Part shown: one piece after another, positions 43,146 to 60,077 of the stretch
Layout: each line of letters starts with the position of its first letter
How positions within the stretch are numbered: position 1 is the first letter of the stretch
Source of the DNA: Acidovorax sp. sic0104
GTDB taxonomy: Bacteria > Pseudomonadota > Gammaproteobacteria > Burkholderiales > Burkholderiaceae_C
NCBI RefSeq assembly: GCF_019219095.1
Contig: NZ_JAHUWH010000008.1
Span: 176,565 to 240,564 of the forward strand
DNA: 64,000 nt
Direction of reading: 5' to 3'
Program-made: the position numbers and the translations under genes
Notes under the pieces: generated by a model
Told to the model about the DNA's origin: nothing
What the model saw: the letters and a program-made list of their open reading frames with translations, nothing else
The model's database searches: none

Positions 43146-43946
43146 TCACGACATCAGCTGAGGAATGGCGGGGGTATAGGACTCGGGGCCCATGGCCGAG
43201 TAGCCGCCGTCGCAGGCATAGTCGGCCCCCGTCACGAAGCTGGCCAGGTCCGAGCACAGGAACAGCACCACGTTGGCCACTTCGGCCGGGTCACCCACGC
43301 GGCGCAGCAGGTGAAACGGCGCGGCCACGCGGTCGGTCTTGGCGCGGTCGCCGCCGGTGAGCTGGTCCATGATGGCCGACCACGTCCAGCCCGGGGAGAC
43401 GCTGTTCACGCGCACACCTTCTCCCGCCAGGTCCATGGCCATGCTGCGCGTCAGTTGCACCATGGCCGCCTTGCCCACGGGGTACAGCCAGCGCCCGGTC
43501 TGCGCCACGCCCGAGGAAATGCTGGTGAAGTTGACCACCGCCCCGCCGCCCGCACGCTGAAAATGCGGGCGCACCGCCTTGAGCACCATCACCGCGCTGA
43601 CCAGGTTCACGTTGAGCGAAGCCAGCCAGTCCTCCCGCGGCGATGCAATGCCATCGTCCAGATACGAGCAGGCCAGGTTCACCAGGTAGTGGACCCCGCC
43701 GTGGCGCTCTGCAGCTTCGGCCACGCAGGCAGCGATCTCCGCGTCGCTGGTGATGTCGGTGCGCCGAAACAGCACGCCGGCACCCAGTGCATCCGCCAGT
43801 GCCTGCCCGGCTTCTGCGTTGATGTCGGCCACCATGACCCTCACCCCCGCCTGGTGCAGTGCGCGCACCACCCCGGCCCCGATGAGGGTGGCGCCCCCCG
43901 TCACGATGGCGCTCTTGCCGCGCATTCCTTCGAACCCCTGGACCAT
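43146..43946 (-). CDS. short-chain dehydrogenase/reductase
   Basis: SDR of 266 aa. The cofactor motif is SAIVTGGATLIGAGVVRAL, then MVADINAEAGQAL, the catalytic serine region VVNFTSISSGVAQ and the Tyr/Lys motif LYPVGKAAMVQLTRSMAMDL. The NNAG motif is replaced by VNLACSY, an unusual variant. The ATG at 43946 has CAGGAG at 8 nt. It is the first gene of the minus-strand cluster (SDR-FMO-hydrolase) and is separated from the divergent AraC-type gene by a candidate operator. Confidence 0.86.
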   Translation of the reverse strand: MVQGFEGMRGKSAIVTGGATLIGAGVVRALHQAGVRVMVADINAEAGQALADALGAGVLFRRTDITSDAEIAACVAEAAERHGGVHYLVNLACSYLDDGIASPREDWLASLNVNLVSAVMVLKAVRPHFQRAGGGAVVNFTSISSGVAQTGRWLYPVGKAAMVQLTRSMAMDLAGEGVRVNSVSPGWTWSAIMDQLTGGDRAKTDRVAAPFHLLRRVGDPAEVANVVLFLCSDLASFVTGADYACDGGYSAMGPESYTPAIPQLMS

Positions 43947-44093
43947 GATGGTGACTCCTGTGCGTTGCGGGCCGGGCAGTGCGCCCGGCAGCCTTTGCTG
44001 CGCTGCAGCAGCGCTCACACGCTGAAACAGTCGCGCCCGATGCCCCGGGGTAGCGCTCTTGCGCAGGGCTCGGGGCCTGCACAAGAATAGAAA

Positions 44094-44147
44094 AGGAGCC
44101 GGCCCGACCGCATCCGGAAAGCGCAGGCCGTATCCCTAAAACGCAGG
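44094..44147 (-). promoter_or_regulatory. candidate AraC-type operator and promoter for the SDR-FMO-hydrolase cluster
   Basis: Two direct repeats of 17 nt (44111-44127 and 44131-44147) share ATCC, AAA and CGCAGG at identical spacing and are 20 bp apart, about two helical turns. Downstream on the minus strand is a -10-like TATTCT (44094-44099). The -35 region 17 bp upstream of it falls inside the proximal repeat and is poor, as expected for an activator-dependent promoter. Binding by the divergent AraC-family protein is inferred. Confidence 0.55.
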
Positions 44148-44235
44148 ATTTCGTTCGCACCGCCGCCGTGGCGCACCCGCTGCGTGCAGCACACGATCCA
44201 CCGACCGACCGACGCACGCCCACGCCGCCAAGACC

Positions 44236-45285
44236 ATGGACATCGCCCCGCAGAGCACCGCCGCCGACCGGCTACCGCTGCAGCGCTATCGCCTGTTCGA
44301 CAGCCACGACCTGGACGAAGCGCGGGAGTTCGTGGGCCGCGTGTTCTGCCCGCACGACCTGGCCACACTGCACCCCGGCGACAGGCTGGACGCATGCCAC
44401 CACAGCGCCCCGCTGCACCGCCATGTCAGCCTGAACTATGTGCAGTACGGCCCTGCGGTGCGCATCGAGCCCGGGTACCTGCGCAGCTTCTATTTGCTGC
44501 AGATACCGCTGCGCGGCGGCGCCACGGTCCGCTGCGGCGGGCAAACGGTGGAGTCGCACACGCTGATGGCCTCGGTACCCTCACCCACCGAGCCGCTGTC
44601 CATGCGCTGGCATGAAGACAGCCCGCAGTTCATCGTCAAGATAGAGAGCGAGGCACTGCACGCCCGCTTGTCGGACCTGCTGCAGGCGCCGGTGCAGCAG
44701 CCCCTGGTGTTCGACCTGGGCATGGACCTGGCCAACCCCGCACTCATGGGCATGGCCAGCTTCATCGCCTACCTGCGTTCGGCGGTGGAAACCAGCGCTT
44801 TCCTACTGGGGCACCCGGTGCTGGCCGAACAGGCCGAGAACCACCTGCTCACCAGCCTGCTGCTGTCCGCGCAGCACAACCATTCGGCAGCGCTCGCCGC
44901 GGGCGCAGGCGCACCCACGACCTGCACCGGTCGCATGGTGCTGCCACGTGCCGTCAAGCGCGCGCAGGAATTCATGCACAGCCAATTGGAGCTGCCCATC
45001 ACCCTGGCCGACGTGTGCGCCCACGCAGGCACCAGCGCCCGTTCTTTGCAGCAGGCCTTTGCCCAATGCACCGGCAAAAGCCCCATGGCCTTTCTGCGCG
45101 ACCTGCGGATGGATGCCGCCCACGCCGCACTGCAACAGCCCACCAGCGCAGACCGCGCCCCGCACGTAGCGGACATTGCTGCGCGCTACGGGTTCTTCCA
45201 CCTGGGGCACTTTGCAGAGGGCTATCGCAAGCGGTTCGGAGAGACGCCGTCGGATACGCGGCAGCGGGGGTGTGGGGGGCATTGA
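44236..45285 (+). CDS. AraC-family transcriptional regulator
   Basis: Protein of 349 aa. The N-terminal approximately 220 residues form an AraC-binding-like sensor of the AraC_binding_2 type (HRHVSLNYVQYGPAVRIEPG; LLQIPLRGGATVRCGG). The C-terminal two helix-turn-helix units have ITLADVCAHAGTSARSLQQAF and ADIAARYGFFHLGHFAEGYR with RFGETPSDTR. It is divergent from the SDR-FMO-hydrolase genes across 289 nt containing a direct-repeat operator, so it is the likely activator of that cluster. The inducer is unknown. Confidence 0.88.
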   Translation: MDIAPQSTAADRLPLQRYRLFDSHDLDEAREFVGRVFCPHDLATLHPGDRLDACHHSAPLHRHVSLNYVQYGPAVRIEPGYLRSFYLLQIPLRGGATVRCGGQTVESHTLMASVPSPTEPLSMRWHEDSPQFIVKIESEALHARLSDLLQAPVQQPLVFDLGMDLANPALMGMASFIAYLRSAVETSAFLLGHPVLAEQAENHLLTSLLLSAQHNHSAALAAGAGAPTTCTGRMVLPRAVKRAQEFMHSQLELPITLADVCAHAGTSARSLQQAFAQCTGKSPMAFLRDLRMDAAHAALQQPTSADRAPHVADIAARYGFFHLGHFAEGYRKRFGETPSDTRQRGCGGH

Positions 45286-45371
45286 GCCCGGTGACTCGGG
45301 GCCCGACGCCATGGGCAATTGATGGGATGTGCCCGCAGAAGTCAAAGGAACCGTTGTCGGGCCAGAAATGC

Positions 45372-45404
45372 AAAAAGCCCAGTTCGTTGGAACTGGGCTT
45401 TTTT
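45372..45404. terminator. bidirectional terminator between the AraC gene and tRNA-Phe
   Basis: AAAAGCCCAGTT pairs with AACTGGGCTTTT (45391-45402) around CGTTGG. It has T runs on the plus side and an A run (T on minus) on the other, so it can end both the AraC-gene transcript and the leftward tRNA transcript. Confidence 0.9.
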
Positions 45405-45409
45405 ATATT

Positions 45410-45485
45410 TGGTGGCCTGGGGCGGAATCGAACCACCGACACAAGGATTTTCAATCCTCTGCTCTACCGACTGAGCTACCGGGCC
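45410..45485 (-). tRNA. tRNA-Phe (GAA)
   Basis: 76 nt including an encoded CCA. The anticodon GAA lies in the loop TTGAAAA. The D-arm AGCTCAGTCGGTAGAGC and T-arm GGTGG-TTCGATT-CCGCC are normal. The acceptor stem GGCCCGG/CCAGGCC has a C5-A68 mismatch where canonical tRNA-Phe has a C-G pair. Located between the AraC gene and the response-regulator gene, followed by a strong terminator. Confidence 0.95.
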
Positions 45486-45555
45486 TGAGCCTCAAATTAT
45501 AACCAGAAAAAAGAGCTTTCTGGCGATGGCATGAAATTTTGACAACGTCTACAGA

Positions 45556-46239
45556 TCACCCGCGCTTGCCGCGCCCCAGATCCACGCCCAATTGCCGCAG
45601 CTTGCGGTACAGGTGGGTGCGCTCCAAGCCTGTCTTTTCCGCCACGCGGGTCATGGAGCCGCCTTCGCGGGCCAGATGGAATTCGAAGTAGGCTTTTTCG
45701 AAGCCGTCGCGCGCTTCGCGCAGAGGGCGGTCGAGGTCGAAGCCCTGGTGGGCGTGGGGGCCGGCGTCCACGCCGGCCATCACGGTCGACACGGCGGGCA
45801 GCTGTGCGAAGGTGGGGTCGGCCGGGGGCTGGACGGGTGCCTGGGCGGCGGCGGCAGGTGCGGCCTGGTGGGCGGCGTTGCGGGCCAGGCCCTGCTCCAC
45901 GGCCTTGAGCAGCTTTTGCAGTGTGATGGGCTTTTCCAGGAAGGAGAAGGCTCCGATCCGGGTGGCTTCCACCGCGGTATCGATGGTGGCGTGGCCGCTC
46001 ATCATGATCACGGGCATGGTCAGCACACCGGCGGTGGCCCATTCCTTGAGCAGCGAGACACCGTCGGTGTCTGGCATCCAGATGTCGAGCAGCACGAGGT
46101 CGTAGCTGTTTCCGGCACGGGCGGTTCGCGCCTGGGTGGCGTTTTCTGCCAGGTCTACGCTGTGACCTTCGTCGTTCAGGATTTCCGACAGCAGATCACG
46201 AATGCCGAGCTCATCGTCGACCACCAGAATGTTTGCCAT
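45556..46239 (-). CDS. response regulator with Fis-type HTH (NtrX/RegA-like, no AAA+ domain)
   Basis: Protein of 227 aa. The receiver domain spans residues 1-120 (ILVVDDELGIRDLLSEIL; the phosphoacceptor Asp in LVLLDIWMPDTDG; VIMMSGHATIDTAVEA; FSFLEKPITLQKLL). A Pro/Ala/Gln-rich linker follows, then a Fis-like helix-turn-helix (GGSMTRVAEKTGLERTHLYRKLRQLGVD). The central sigma54-activating AAA+ domain of NtrX is absent, so it should work at sigma70-type promoters. It lies 42 nt downstream of the sensor kinase gene and is probably co-transcribed with it. Confidence 0.88.
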   Translation of the reverse strand: MANILVVDDELGIRDLLSEILNDEGHSVDLAENATQARTARAGNSYDLVLLDIWMPDTDGVSLLKEWATAGVLTMPVIMMSGHATIDTAVEATRIGAFSFLEKPITLQKLLKAVEQGLARNAAHQAAPAAAAQAPVQPPADPTFAQLPAVSTVMAGVDAGPHAHQGFDLDRPLREARDGFEKAYFEFHLAREGGSMTRVAEKTGLERTHLYRKLRQLGVDLGRGKRG

Positions 46240-46281
46240 GTGTGTAGAGACGCCTTGGGAGGGTACTGCGGGGCGGTGTTG

Positions 46282-48594
46282 TTATGACGCCACCGCTGGT
46301 TCAGGGGCGAATGATAACGACACTTGGGCTCCGCGTACCACGCCATCTTCCGTGCGGTTGGACAGGTCGATGCGTGCGCCGTGCTCGTCGGCGATCTTTT
46401 TGACCACGGCCAGGCCCAGGCCGGTGCCACGCGGTTTGGTGGTGACGTAGGGCTCGAACGCGCGCTGCAGGATGTGCGCCGGAAAGCCGCCGCCGCTGTC
46501 GGTCACGGTCAGCCGCACACGGCGCGACGACTCGCTCCAGCGGGTGCTGATGCGCACCGGGGGCAGCGGCTCGGCGGGCTCGGTGGTTGCGCCGGTCCGC
46601 GCCTGTTCGGTAGAGTCCTGGGCGTTTTGCAGCAGGTTGTGGACCACCTGGCGCAACTGCTGCGCATCACCCGCTATCGAGGGGCAGCGGGGGTCCAGTT
46701 CGGCTTCCACGCGCACGGTGGCGTTCTCTTCTCCATACAGATGCAGCACGTCGGCCACCAGGGCATTCAAGTCCAGCAGATGCAGTTCTGCAGCAGGCAG
46801 GCGGGCGTAGTCGCGGAACTCGTTGACCAGCCGCTTCATGGCATCGACCTGCTCCACGATGGTCTTGACGGACTTGGCAAGCACGGCCTGCTCGGGGCCC
46901 GGCAGCTTGCCTGAGAGCTTCATTTCCAGACGCTCGGCTGACAACTGGATGGGCGTCAGCGGGTTCTTGATTTCGTGCGCGAGGCGGCGAGCTACCTCGC
47001 CCCAAGCTTGCGCACGCTGCGCAGAAACAATCTCCGAAATGTCGTCAAAAACCAACAATCGGGCGGAGTCTGGCAGTTCGGCGCCCCGCGCGACCAGGCT
47101 GGTGGCGTGCTGCCCGACACCGGTCGATGAGGCATGCAGCTCGAACGGCTGCTGCCAGTGGTCGAGCCCGTGGCGCTCGTTGTCGCCCAGGAAGGCGTCG
47201 AAATGGCCTTGGACCGACGCAGCGAACTCCGACAGGCCCGGCACTTCCGAGAGCGCCCGCCCTTCGTACACGGCCATGGGGGCACGAAGGATGCGGGTCG
47301 CGCCGGGATTGGACGAGCGGATCACACCCTGCTCATCCAGCACGATGACGCCCGCCGTGAGGTTGTCGAGGATGGTCTGCAGGTTGGCCCGCGCGGCATC
47401 CACCTCGCCCATGCTCAGTTCCACGGCCTGGCGGGCGTCCGCCAGTTGCTGGGTCATGAGCGCGAATGACCGCGTAAGGCCACCCAGTTCGTCCCTGCCC
47501 TGCAGGGCGGCCTTGGGGCTCAGGTTGCCTGCCGCCACCTCGCGCACGCCCTCGGCCAGCACCAACAGGGGACGCACCAGTTGGTTGCCCAGGAGCACGG
47601 CCAGCAGCACGGCGCCGAACACGGCCAGGAACAGGCTCAGCGTCAGCGTGCCGACGTACATGCGCCGCAGCCCGCCGCGGGACAGCGCACGCTCCTGGTA
47701 TTCGCGATTGGCCTCCTGCACAGCGATGGCATTGGCGACCAGCGCGGCCGGCAGCGGCAGGGTGGCCTGCAGGTATCGGGGTTCGGCCAGGAGACCGACG
47801 CTGGGGTTGCTGACGAGCGCGAGCACCTTGACCCGGGCGTTCTGGGCGGCCGCAGGGTCGGAGACATCGTCCAGCCCCTCGATCTGGGCGCTGGCACGCT
47901 GCTGGCGCACGGTGCGCAGCAGCGCGGCGCTGGGGCGCTCGGGGTTGAGGCTGAACCGGGACTGCCCGGCGCTGGCCACGGCCTGCCCGGCGGCGTTCCA
48001 GAGCACCACGTCGGTGGCGCCCAGTTGGTCACGGATGCGCTCCAGCACCAGCCCGGAGGCCGCATCGGGCACCTGGGCGACCTGCGCACCCGCGTTCCGG
48101 GTCTTGGAGGCCATGTCCGAGGCCAGCGAGTCAAGCGACACGCGCGCCAGGTTCACCCCTGCCGAGAGCGCCCCTTCCACCTTCACATCGAACCAACTTT
48201 CGATCGAACGGGTGACGAACTGGTAGGACACCACGTAGATCAGCAGCCCGGGCAGCAGCCCGACCAGCGCGAAGATCGCGGCCAGCTTCACCAGCAGACG
48301 GCTGCCGAACCGTCCCTTGCGCAGCCGCATGGCCAGGCGAACGGCGACCCAGACCAGCACGGCCAGCAGCAGCAGTGCCACCAGCACGTTCACGCCGAAG
48401 AGCCAGGCGTAGTTGCGTTCGTACAGCGCCCGGTTGTTGGTGGCCAGGGTGAGCAGGAACAGTAGCACCAGCCCGATCGCCGACATGATGGCCGCGCCCA
48501 CCCCCACGGCCCAGCGCACCGCGCGCGACTGGCGCGCGGCGGCGTGCGCAGAGGCGGAGGTGGAAGCGGAGGGGTTCGGCGTGGTCGGGCTCAC
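46282..48594 (-). CDS. NtrY-like sensor histidine kinase
   Basis: Membrane kinase of 770 aa. Three N-terminal hydrophobic helices (about 30-120) are followed by a periplasmic sensor region, a fourth helix (about 315-335), HAMP (LVRPLLVLAEGVREVAAGNL), a PAS region, the H-box RRLAHEIKNPLTPIQLSAERL, the N-box VVHNLLQNAQDS and the G-boxes GGGFP and GTGLGLAVVKKIADEHG. It phosphorylates the adjacent response regulator. NtrY/NtrX-type systems sense nitrogen or redox state; the signal here is unknown. The start overlaps the stop of the DUF4390 gene. Confidence 0.9.
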   Translation of the reverse strand: MSPTTPNPSASTSASAHAAARQSRAVRWAVGVGAAIMSAIGLVLLFLLTLATNNRALYERNYAWLFGVNVLVALLLLAVLVWVAVRLAMRLRKGRFGSRLLVKLAAIFALVGLLPGLLIYVVSYQFVTRSIESWFDVKVEGALSAGVNLARVSLDSLASDMASKTRNAGAQVAQVPDAASGLVLERIRDQLGATDVVLWNAAGQAVASAGQSRFSLNPERPSAALLRTVRQQRASAQIEGLDDVSDPAAAQNARVKVLALVSNPSVGLLAEPRYLQATLPLPAALVANAIAVQEANREYQERALSRGGLRRMYVGTLTLSLFLAVFGAVLLAVLLGNQLVRPLLVLAEGVREVAAGNLSPKAALQGRDELGGLTRSFALMTQQLADARQAVELSMGEVDAARANLQTILDNLTAGVIVLDEQGVIRSSNPGATRILRAPMAVYEGRALSEVPGLSEFAASVQGHFDAFLGDNERHGLDHWQQPFELHASSTGVGQHATSLVARGAELPDSARLLVFDDISEIVSAQRAQAWGEVARRLAHEIKNPLTPIQLSAERLEMKLSGKLPGPEQAVLAKSVKTIVEQVDAMKRLVNEFRDYARLPAAELHLLDLNALVADVLHLYGEENATVRVEAELDPRCPSIAGDAQQLRQVVHNLLQNAQDSTEQARTGATTEPAEPLPPVRISTRWSESSRRVRLTVTDSGGGFPAHILQRAFEPYVTTKPRGTGLGLAVVKKIADEHGARIDLSNRTEDGVVRGAQVSLSFAPEPAVAS

Positions 48595-49265
48595 TTGGCG
48601 GCGGGTTCGGCTGCGCCCAGGCGCTGGCTGCGCGACACCAGCAGGTTCCAGCCAGATCGTCCCACGGCGCCGATCTGAAACGGCCGGGGCAACTGGGACG
48701 TATCCAGACGAAAGCGAAAATGCACCGTGTGCACAGCATCGGCATCGATCACATCGCCATCCGCGATCTTCCAGCGGGAAAATCTTTGAATGGCCGACAT
48801 GGCGTCGTCATAGTCGTCGAACGTCTGGCCCAGCACCACGCCCAGGCCACTGTTGGTGAACGGCACCGGAGAAAGGTTCAACCGCCAGCGGCGGGTCAGG
48901 GGCTGGTAGCTCAGGCGCATGTAGCGGCTGGTTTCTGCCACCTGGCGGTCGTACCAGTACCAGCGGTCCCTGGTGACCTGGGCTTCCGCGACGAAGTACA
49001 TGGGGATGCCCTTGTAGAGTGCGTCTTCGGCAAGTTCTGGCAAGACGACCTGCAGGTTGGCGCTCAGGTACAGGCCGTCTTCGGCACGCTCGATGCGCAG
49101 GTCCCCGCCGTCCAGGTTGACTGGCGGCGCCGCGACCGCGCCGGAGACCGCAAAGATGCAAGTCCATAGCACAAGCACAACAGCGCAAAAGGCACGCCAA
49201 CGAGTTCGCTGCGACTCATTGCGGCGATTTCTGCAACAGTGCGTAAAAAAATCCGTCGTGCTCAC
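48591..49265 (-). CDS. DUF4390 domain-containing exported protein
   Basis: Protein of 224 aa from a GTG start. A hydrophobic export segment (FCAVVLVLWTCIFAVSGAVA) precedes the DUF4390 region (YLSANLQVVLPELAEDALYKG; RWYWYDRQVAETSRYMRLSY; FTNSGLGVVLGQTFDDYDDAM). The function is unknown. In betaproteobacteria this gene regularly sits between rsmB and an NtrY-like kinase, as here. The start overlaps the rsmB end by 50 nt and has no good ribosome-binding site, so the true start may be a later GTG. The stop overlaps the kinase start. Confidence 0.82.
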   Translation of the reverse strand: MSTTDFFTHCCRNRRNESQRTRWRAFCAVVLVLWTCIFAVSGAVAAPPVNLDGGDLRIERAEDGLYLSANLQVVLPELAEDALYKGIPMYFVAEAQVTRDRWYWYDRQVAETSRYMRLSYQPLTRRWRLNLSPVPFTNSGLGVVLGQTFDDYDDAMSAIQRFSRWKIADGDVIDADAVHTVHFRFRLDTSQLPRPFQIGAVGRSGWNLLVSRSQRLGAAEPAAK

Positions 49266-50655
49266 CCAGGTGATTGTCCCGGACAGATCCGGCCTTGTCG
49301 CCGTTGCCAGGAATTAAATGGCCGGGCGATGGCAGCAATTGCGCATCGGTGTTGTGCGCAAGAAACGTTTGAACCTGCCCCTCTCCTTCGGCGCGGAACA
49401 CCGAACAGGTGCAGTAAAGAAGCCGCCCACCGGGGCGCACGAGCGGCCACAAGGCGGCCAGCAGGCGTGCCTGCAACTGCGCCAACTGGGCGATGTCGCT
49501 CTCGCGGCGTAGCCAGCGCACGTCGGGGTGGCGCCGCACAATGCCCGATGCCGTGCAGGGCGCGTCGAGCAGGATGGCATCGAACAGCGCGCCGCCGCAG
49601 TGCTGGTGCCACCAAGCTTCCGGGCGGGCTGCGTCCGCCACCAGCACCTGCGCCTGCAGGCCCAGCCGCTGCAACGTGTCGCCGATGCGGAGGCTGCGGG
49701 TGGGGTCGATCTCCAGCGCCGTCACCTGCAGCGGCGCGCCCTCGCCTGCCAGTTCCAGCAAATGAGCGGTCTTGCCGCCAGGCGCCGCGCAGGCGTCCAG
49801 CACGCGCAGGGGCTGTGAGAGGTCGAGGCCCTCGAGCAGCAGGGGCGCGGCCAGTTGCGCTGCGGCATCCTGCACGGACACGTGGCCATCCGCAAATCCC
49901 GGCAGGGACTGCACAGGCACCGGCTGGCTCAGCTCCAGCCCGGCCATACCGACAGGCGATGAATCAAAATTGATAGCATTCAGCGCTTGCTGGTAAAGCG
50001 TCAAGGTGGTTTTTTGGACATTGACGCGCAGCGTCATGGGCGCGTGGGCGTTATTCGCCCGGAGGATCTGCTCCCACTGTGCCGGGTGGTCCTTGCGCAA
50101 CCGCGCGATCCACCAAGCGGGATGGTTCCACCGGGCCGGGGGGTCGGCGTCGGTGCGCTGCACCAGCGCATCGCGCTCGCGCAGGAACCTGCGCAGGCAA
50201 CCGTTGATGAAGGACGACTGTGCGCGGGTGGCGGCGTGGCGCTTGGCAGCTTCCACGGCCTGGTTCACGAGGGTGAATGCTTCGTAAGGAGACTCCTCGG
50301 GGTTCCAGCACAGGGCCAGGGCTGTGCAAAGCAGGGCATCTGCAGCAGGCGGTGGCGTTCGGGGCACCATCGCCCTGCGCAAGGCTTCGGCGCGGCCAGC
50401 CTGGCGCAGCACCTGGAACAGCAGGGCCTGCACGCCCGGTCGCAACACCGCGTCCACGGCGGCCAGCGCTGCGGTGCCGGACTGGCCGGAGCGAATGGCC
50501 TGCAACGAGCCCGCCACGGCCAGCAATTGCAGCCACAGCGCCACGGACTGCGGCTTGCCGTCGTGCTGCGTCGCTCCCCTGGCCGAAACTGCAGGAGCTT
50601 GGCCCTGGCGTTGCGCGCCACGGGGGGCGCCGCCTTTCAGGGGTGAAGGGCTCAT
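49216..50655 (-). CDS. rsmB: 16S rRNA (cytosine967-C5)-methyltransferase RsmB
   Basis: Protein of 479 aa. The N-terminal NusB-like domain (ALAAVDAVLRPGVQALLFQVL; SFINGCLRRFLRERD) is followed by the SAM domain with VLDACAAPGGKTAHLLEL, the ILLDAPCTASGIVRRHPDVRW motif (first catalytic cysteine) and LLYCTCSVFRAEGE (second cysteine). The ATG at 50655 has AAAGGAT at 6 nt. Residues about 213-233 (TLYQQALNAINFDSS) between the two domains are encoded by a family P repeat. Confidence 0.92.
   Translation of the reverse strand: MSPSPLKGGAPRGAQRQGQAPAVSARGATQHDGKPQSVALWLQLLAVAGSLQAIRSGQSGTAALAAVDAVLRPGVQALLFQVLRQAGRAEALRRAMVPRTPPPAADALLCTALALCWNPEESPYEAFTLVNQAVEAAKRHAATRAQSSFINGCLRRFLRERDALVQRTDADPPARWNHPAWWIARLRKDHPAQWEQILRANNAHAPMTLRVNVQKTTLTLYQQALNAINFDSSPVGMAGLELSQPVPVQSLPGFADGHVSVQDAAAQLAAPLLLEGLDLSQPLRVLDACAAPGGKTAHLLELAGEGAPLQVTALEIDPTRSLRIGDTLQRLGLQAQVLVADAARPEAWWHQHCGGALFDAILLDAPCTASGIVRRHPDVRWLRRESDIAQLAQLQARLLAALWPLVRPGGRLLYCTCSVFRAEGEGQVQTFLAHNTDAQLLPSPGHLIPGNGDKAGSVRDNHLGEHDGFFYALLQKSPQ
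49955..50019 (+). repeat. family P short repeat, copy P8 (inside rsmB, antisense orientation)
   Basis: On the plus strand it reads GATGAATCAAAATTGATAGC, then TTCAGCGCTTG, AAAGCGTC and GGTTTTTTGG. rsmB is on the minus strand, so the repeat is translated in the opposite sense to P4-P6, yet the reading frame stays open through it. Confidence 0.7.
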
Positions 50656-50711
50656 CGTTGATCCTTTTGAGACAGCTGGAATGTGAGCGAGCACTTGGCC
50701 ATGTTCGCGAC

Positions 50712-51329
50712 CTAGAGCCCGCGCGCCGTCTTGAAACCAAACGCCCAGGCCAACAGGTTGGCTGGAAACTGTGCAATGGCTGCGTTGTATTGCACCACGG
50801 CGTCATTGAACACCGCGATGGCCTGTTCGTTCTGCTGCACATGGTCGCTCCAGCGAGCCGTCCAAAGCAAGCCGGGTGGCACCGGCTCGGCCGGCGTTGC
50901 CTCACCCTCACCCTTACCCTCACCGGCTTGGCCGATGGCCTCGGCCGGGGTGGCTGTTTCTTGCGCCTTGTGCAGCGCACCGGGCCAGCTGGCATGCAGC
51001 ACGTCGCGCGCAGCGGCCAGCGCAGCCATCGCATCGGAGCGCAGGGGCCGGGCCCGTGCCACGGCGAGCGATGCGCTCAGCTGCGTGGCCGCGCCATGCA
51101 GCGCGGCGATCTCCTGGTCCACCGGACTCGCCGCCGCCGATGCTTCACGCTGCACGGTGCAAAACGCATGGAACTCTCCCAGCAGCGCCAGCAGACGCAC
51201 CATGTGCGCGTCAAAACTGCCGAACGATTGCACCACGGCTGAACGCAGCCGCATCAGCCGGTTGTAGGCGCCCAGCGCCCAGAACAGCGCGATGGCGATG
51301 ACGATCCAGAAAAGAGGCGATGACCACAT
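50712..51329 (-). CDS. lemA: LemA family protein
   Basis: Protein of 205 aa with an N-terminal membrane anchor (LFWIVIAIALFWALGAYNRL) and the helical LemA region (NRLMRLRSAVVQSFGSFDAH), ending in the signature VVQYNAAIAQFPANLLAWAFGFK. The middle has a Gly/Glu-Lys-rich insert (residues about 134-150). The function is unknown; LemA proteins are membrane-associated. It lies 57 nt upstream of rsmB on the same strand. Confidence 0.88.
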   Translation of the reverse strand: MWSSPLFWIVIAIALFWALGAYNRLMRLRSAVVQSFGSFDAHMVRLLALLGEFHAFCTVQREASAAASPVDQEIAALHGAATQLSASLAVARARPLRSDAMAALAAARDVLHASWPGALHKAQETATPAEAIGQAGEGKGEGEATPAEPVPPGLLWTARWSDHVQQNEQAIAVFNDAVVQYNAAIAQFPANLLAWAFGFKTARGL

Positions 51330-51410
51330 GCACAGACGCCAGCTGCGCGGAATTGGCGCGCAGGGCCCGATAAAAGAAGAAGTAGGAATGACCTGGAAAC
51401 CAGCGGCCAG

Positions 51411-51454
51411 AAAAAAACGCCCCCGGCCTGCCTAGGACAGGGCGGGAGCGTTTT
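51411..51454 (-). terminator. rho-independent terminator of the rpoBC operon
   Basis: On the minus strand, about 80 nt after the rpoC stop, AACGC-CCCG-CCTG arms pair with CAGG-CGGG-GCGTT, followed by TTTTTTT. It ends the ribosomal-protein/RNA-polymerase operon. Confidence 0.85.
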
Positions 51455-51537
51455 CAAACTTGAACGCCCGGGGCTCAGGGCAACGGCGGACAAGTCTTTC
51501 GCACGCAGCGAAGATGTGTCCGACCGCTGCCGGGGCC

Positions 51538-55779
<4,242 letters not shown>

Positions 55780-55800
55780 AGTGACTCTTTCCTTTTCTGC

Positions 55801-59913
<4,113 letters not shown>

Positions 59914-60077
59914 GAGATCTCCGGGCAAAGACATGAGTCCTGGGTCTTCGACGACTGACCCGCAGGGAGAGGTTTCCGTGCGGGCTTGGCGGTTGGCCAC
60001 TACCAACCATGGCGGACGGTGATGCGTTGCACATCACCCGAACCAAGGCATCTTCTGCTGTCGGGATTGACAGAAGA

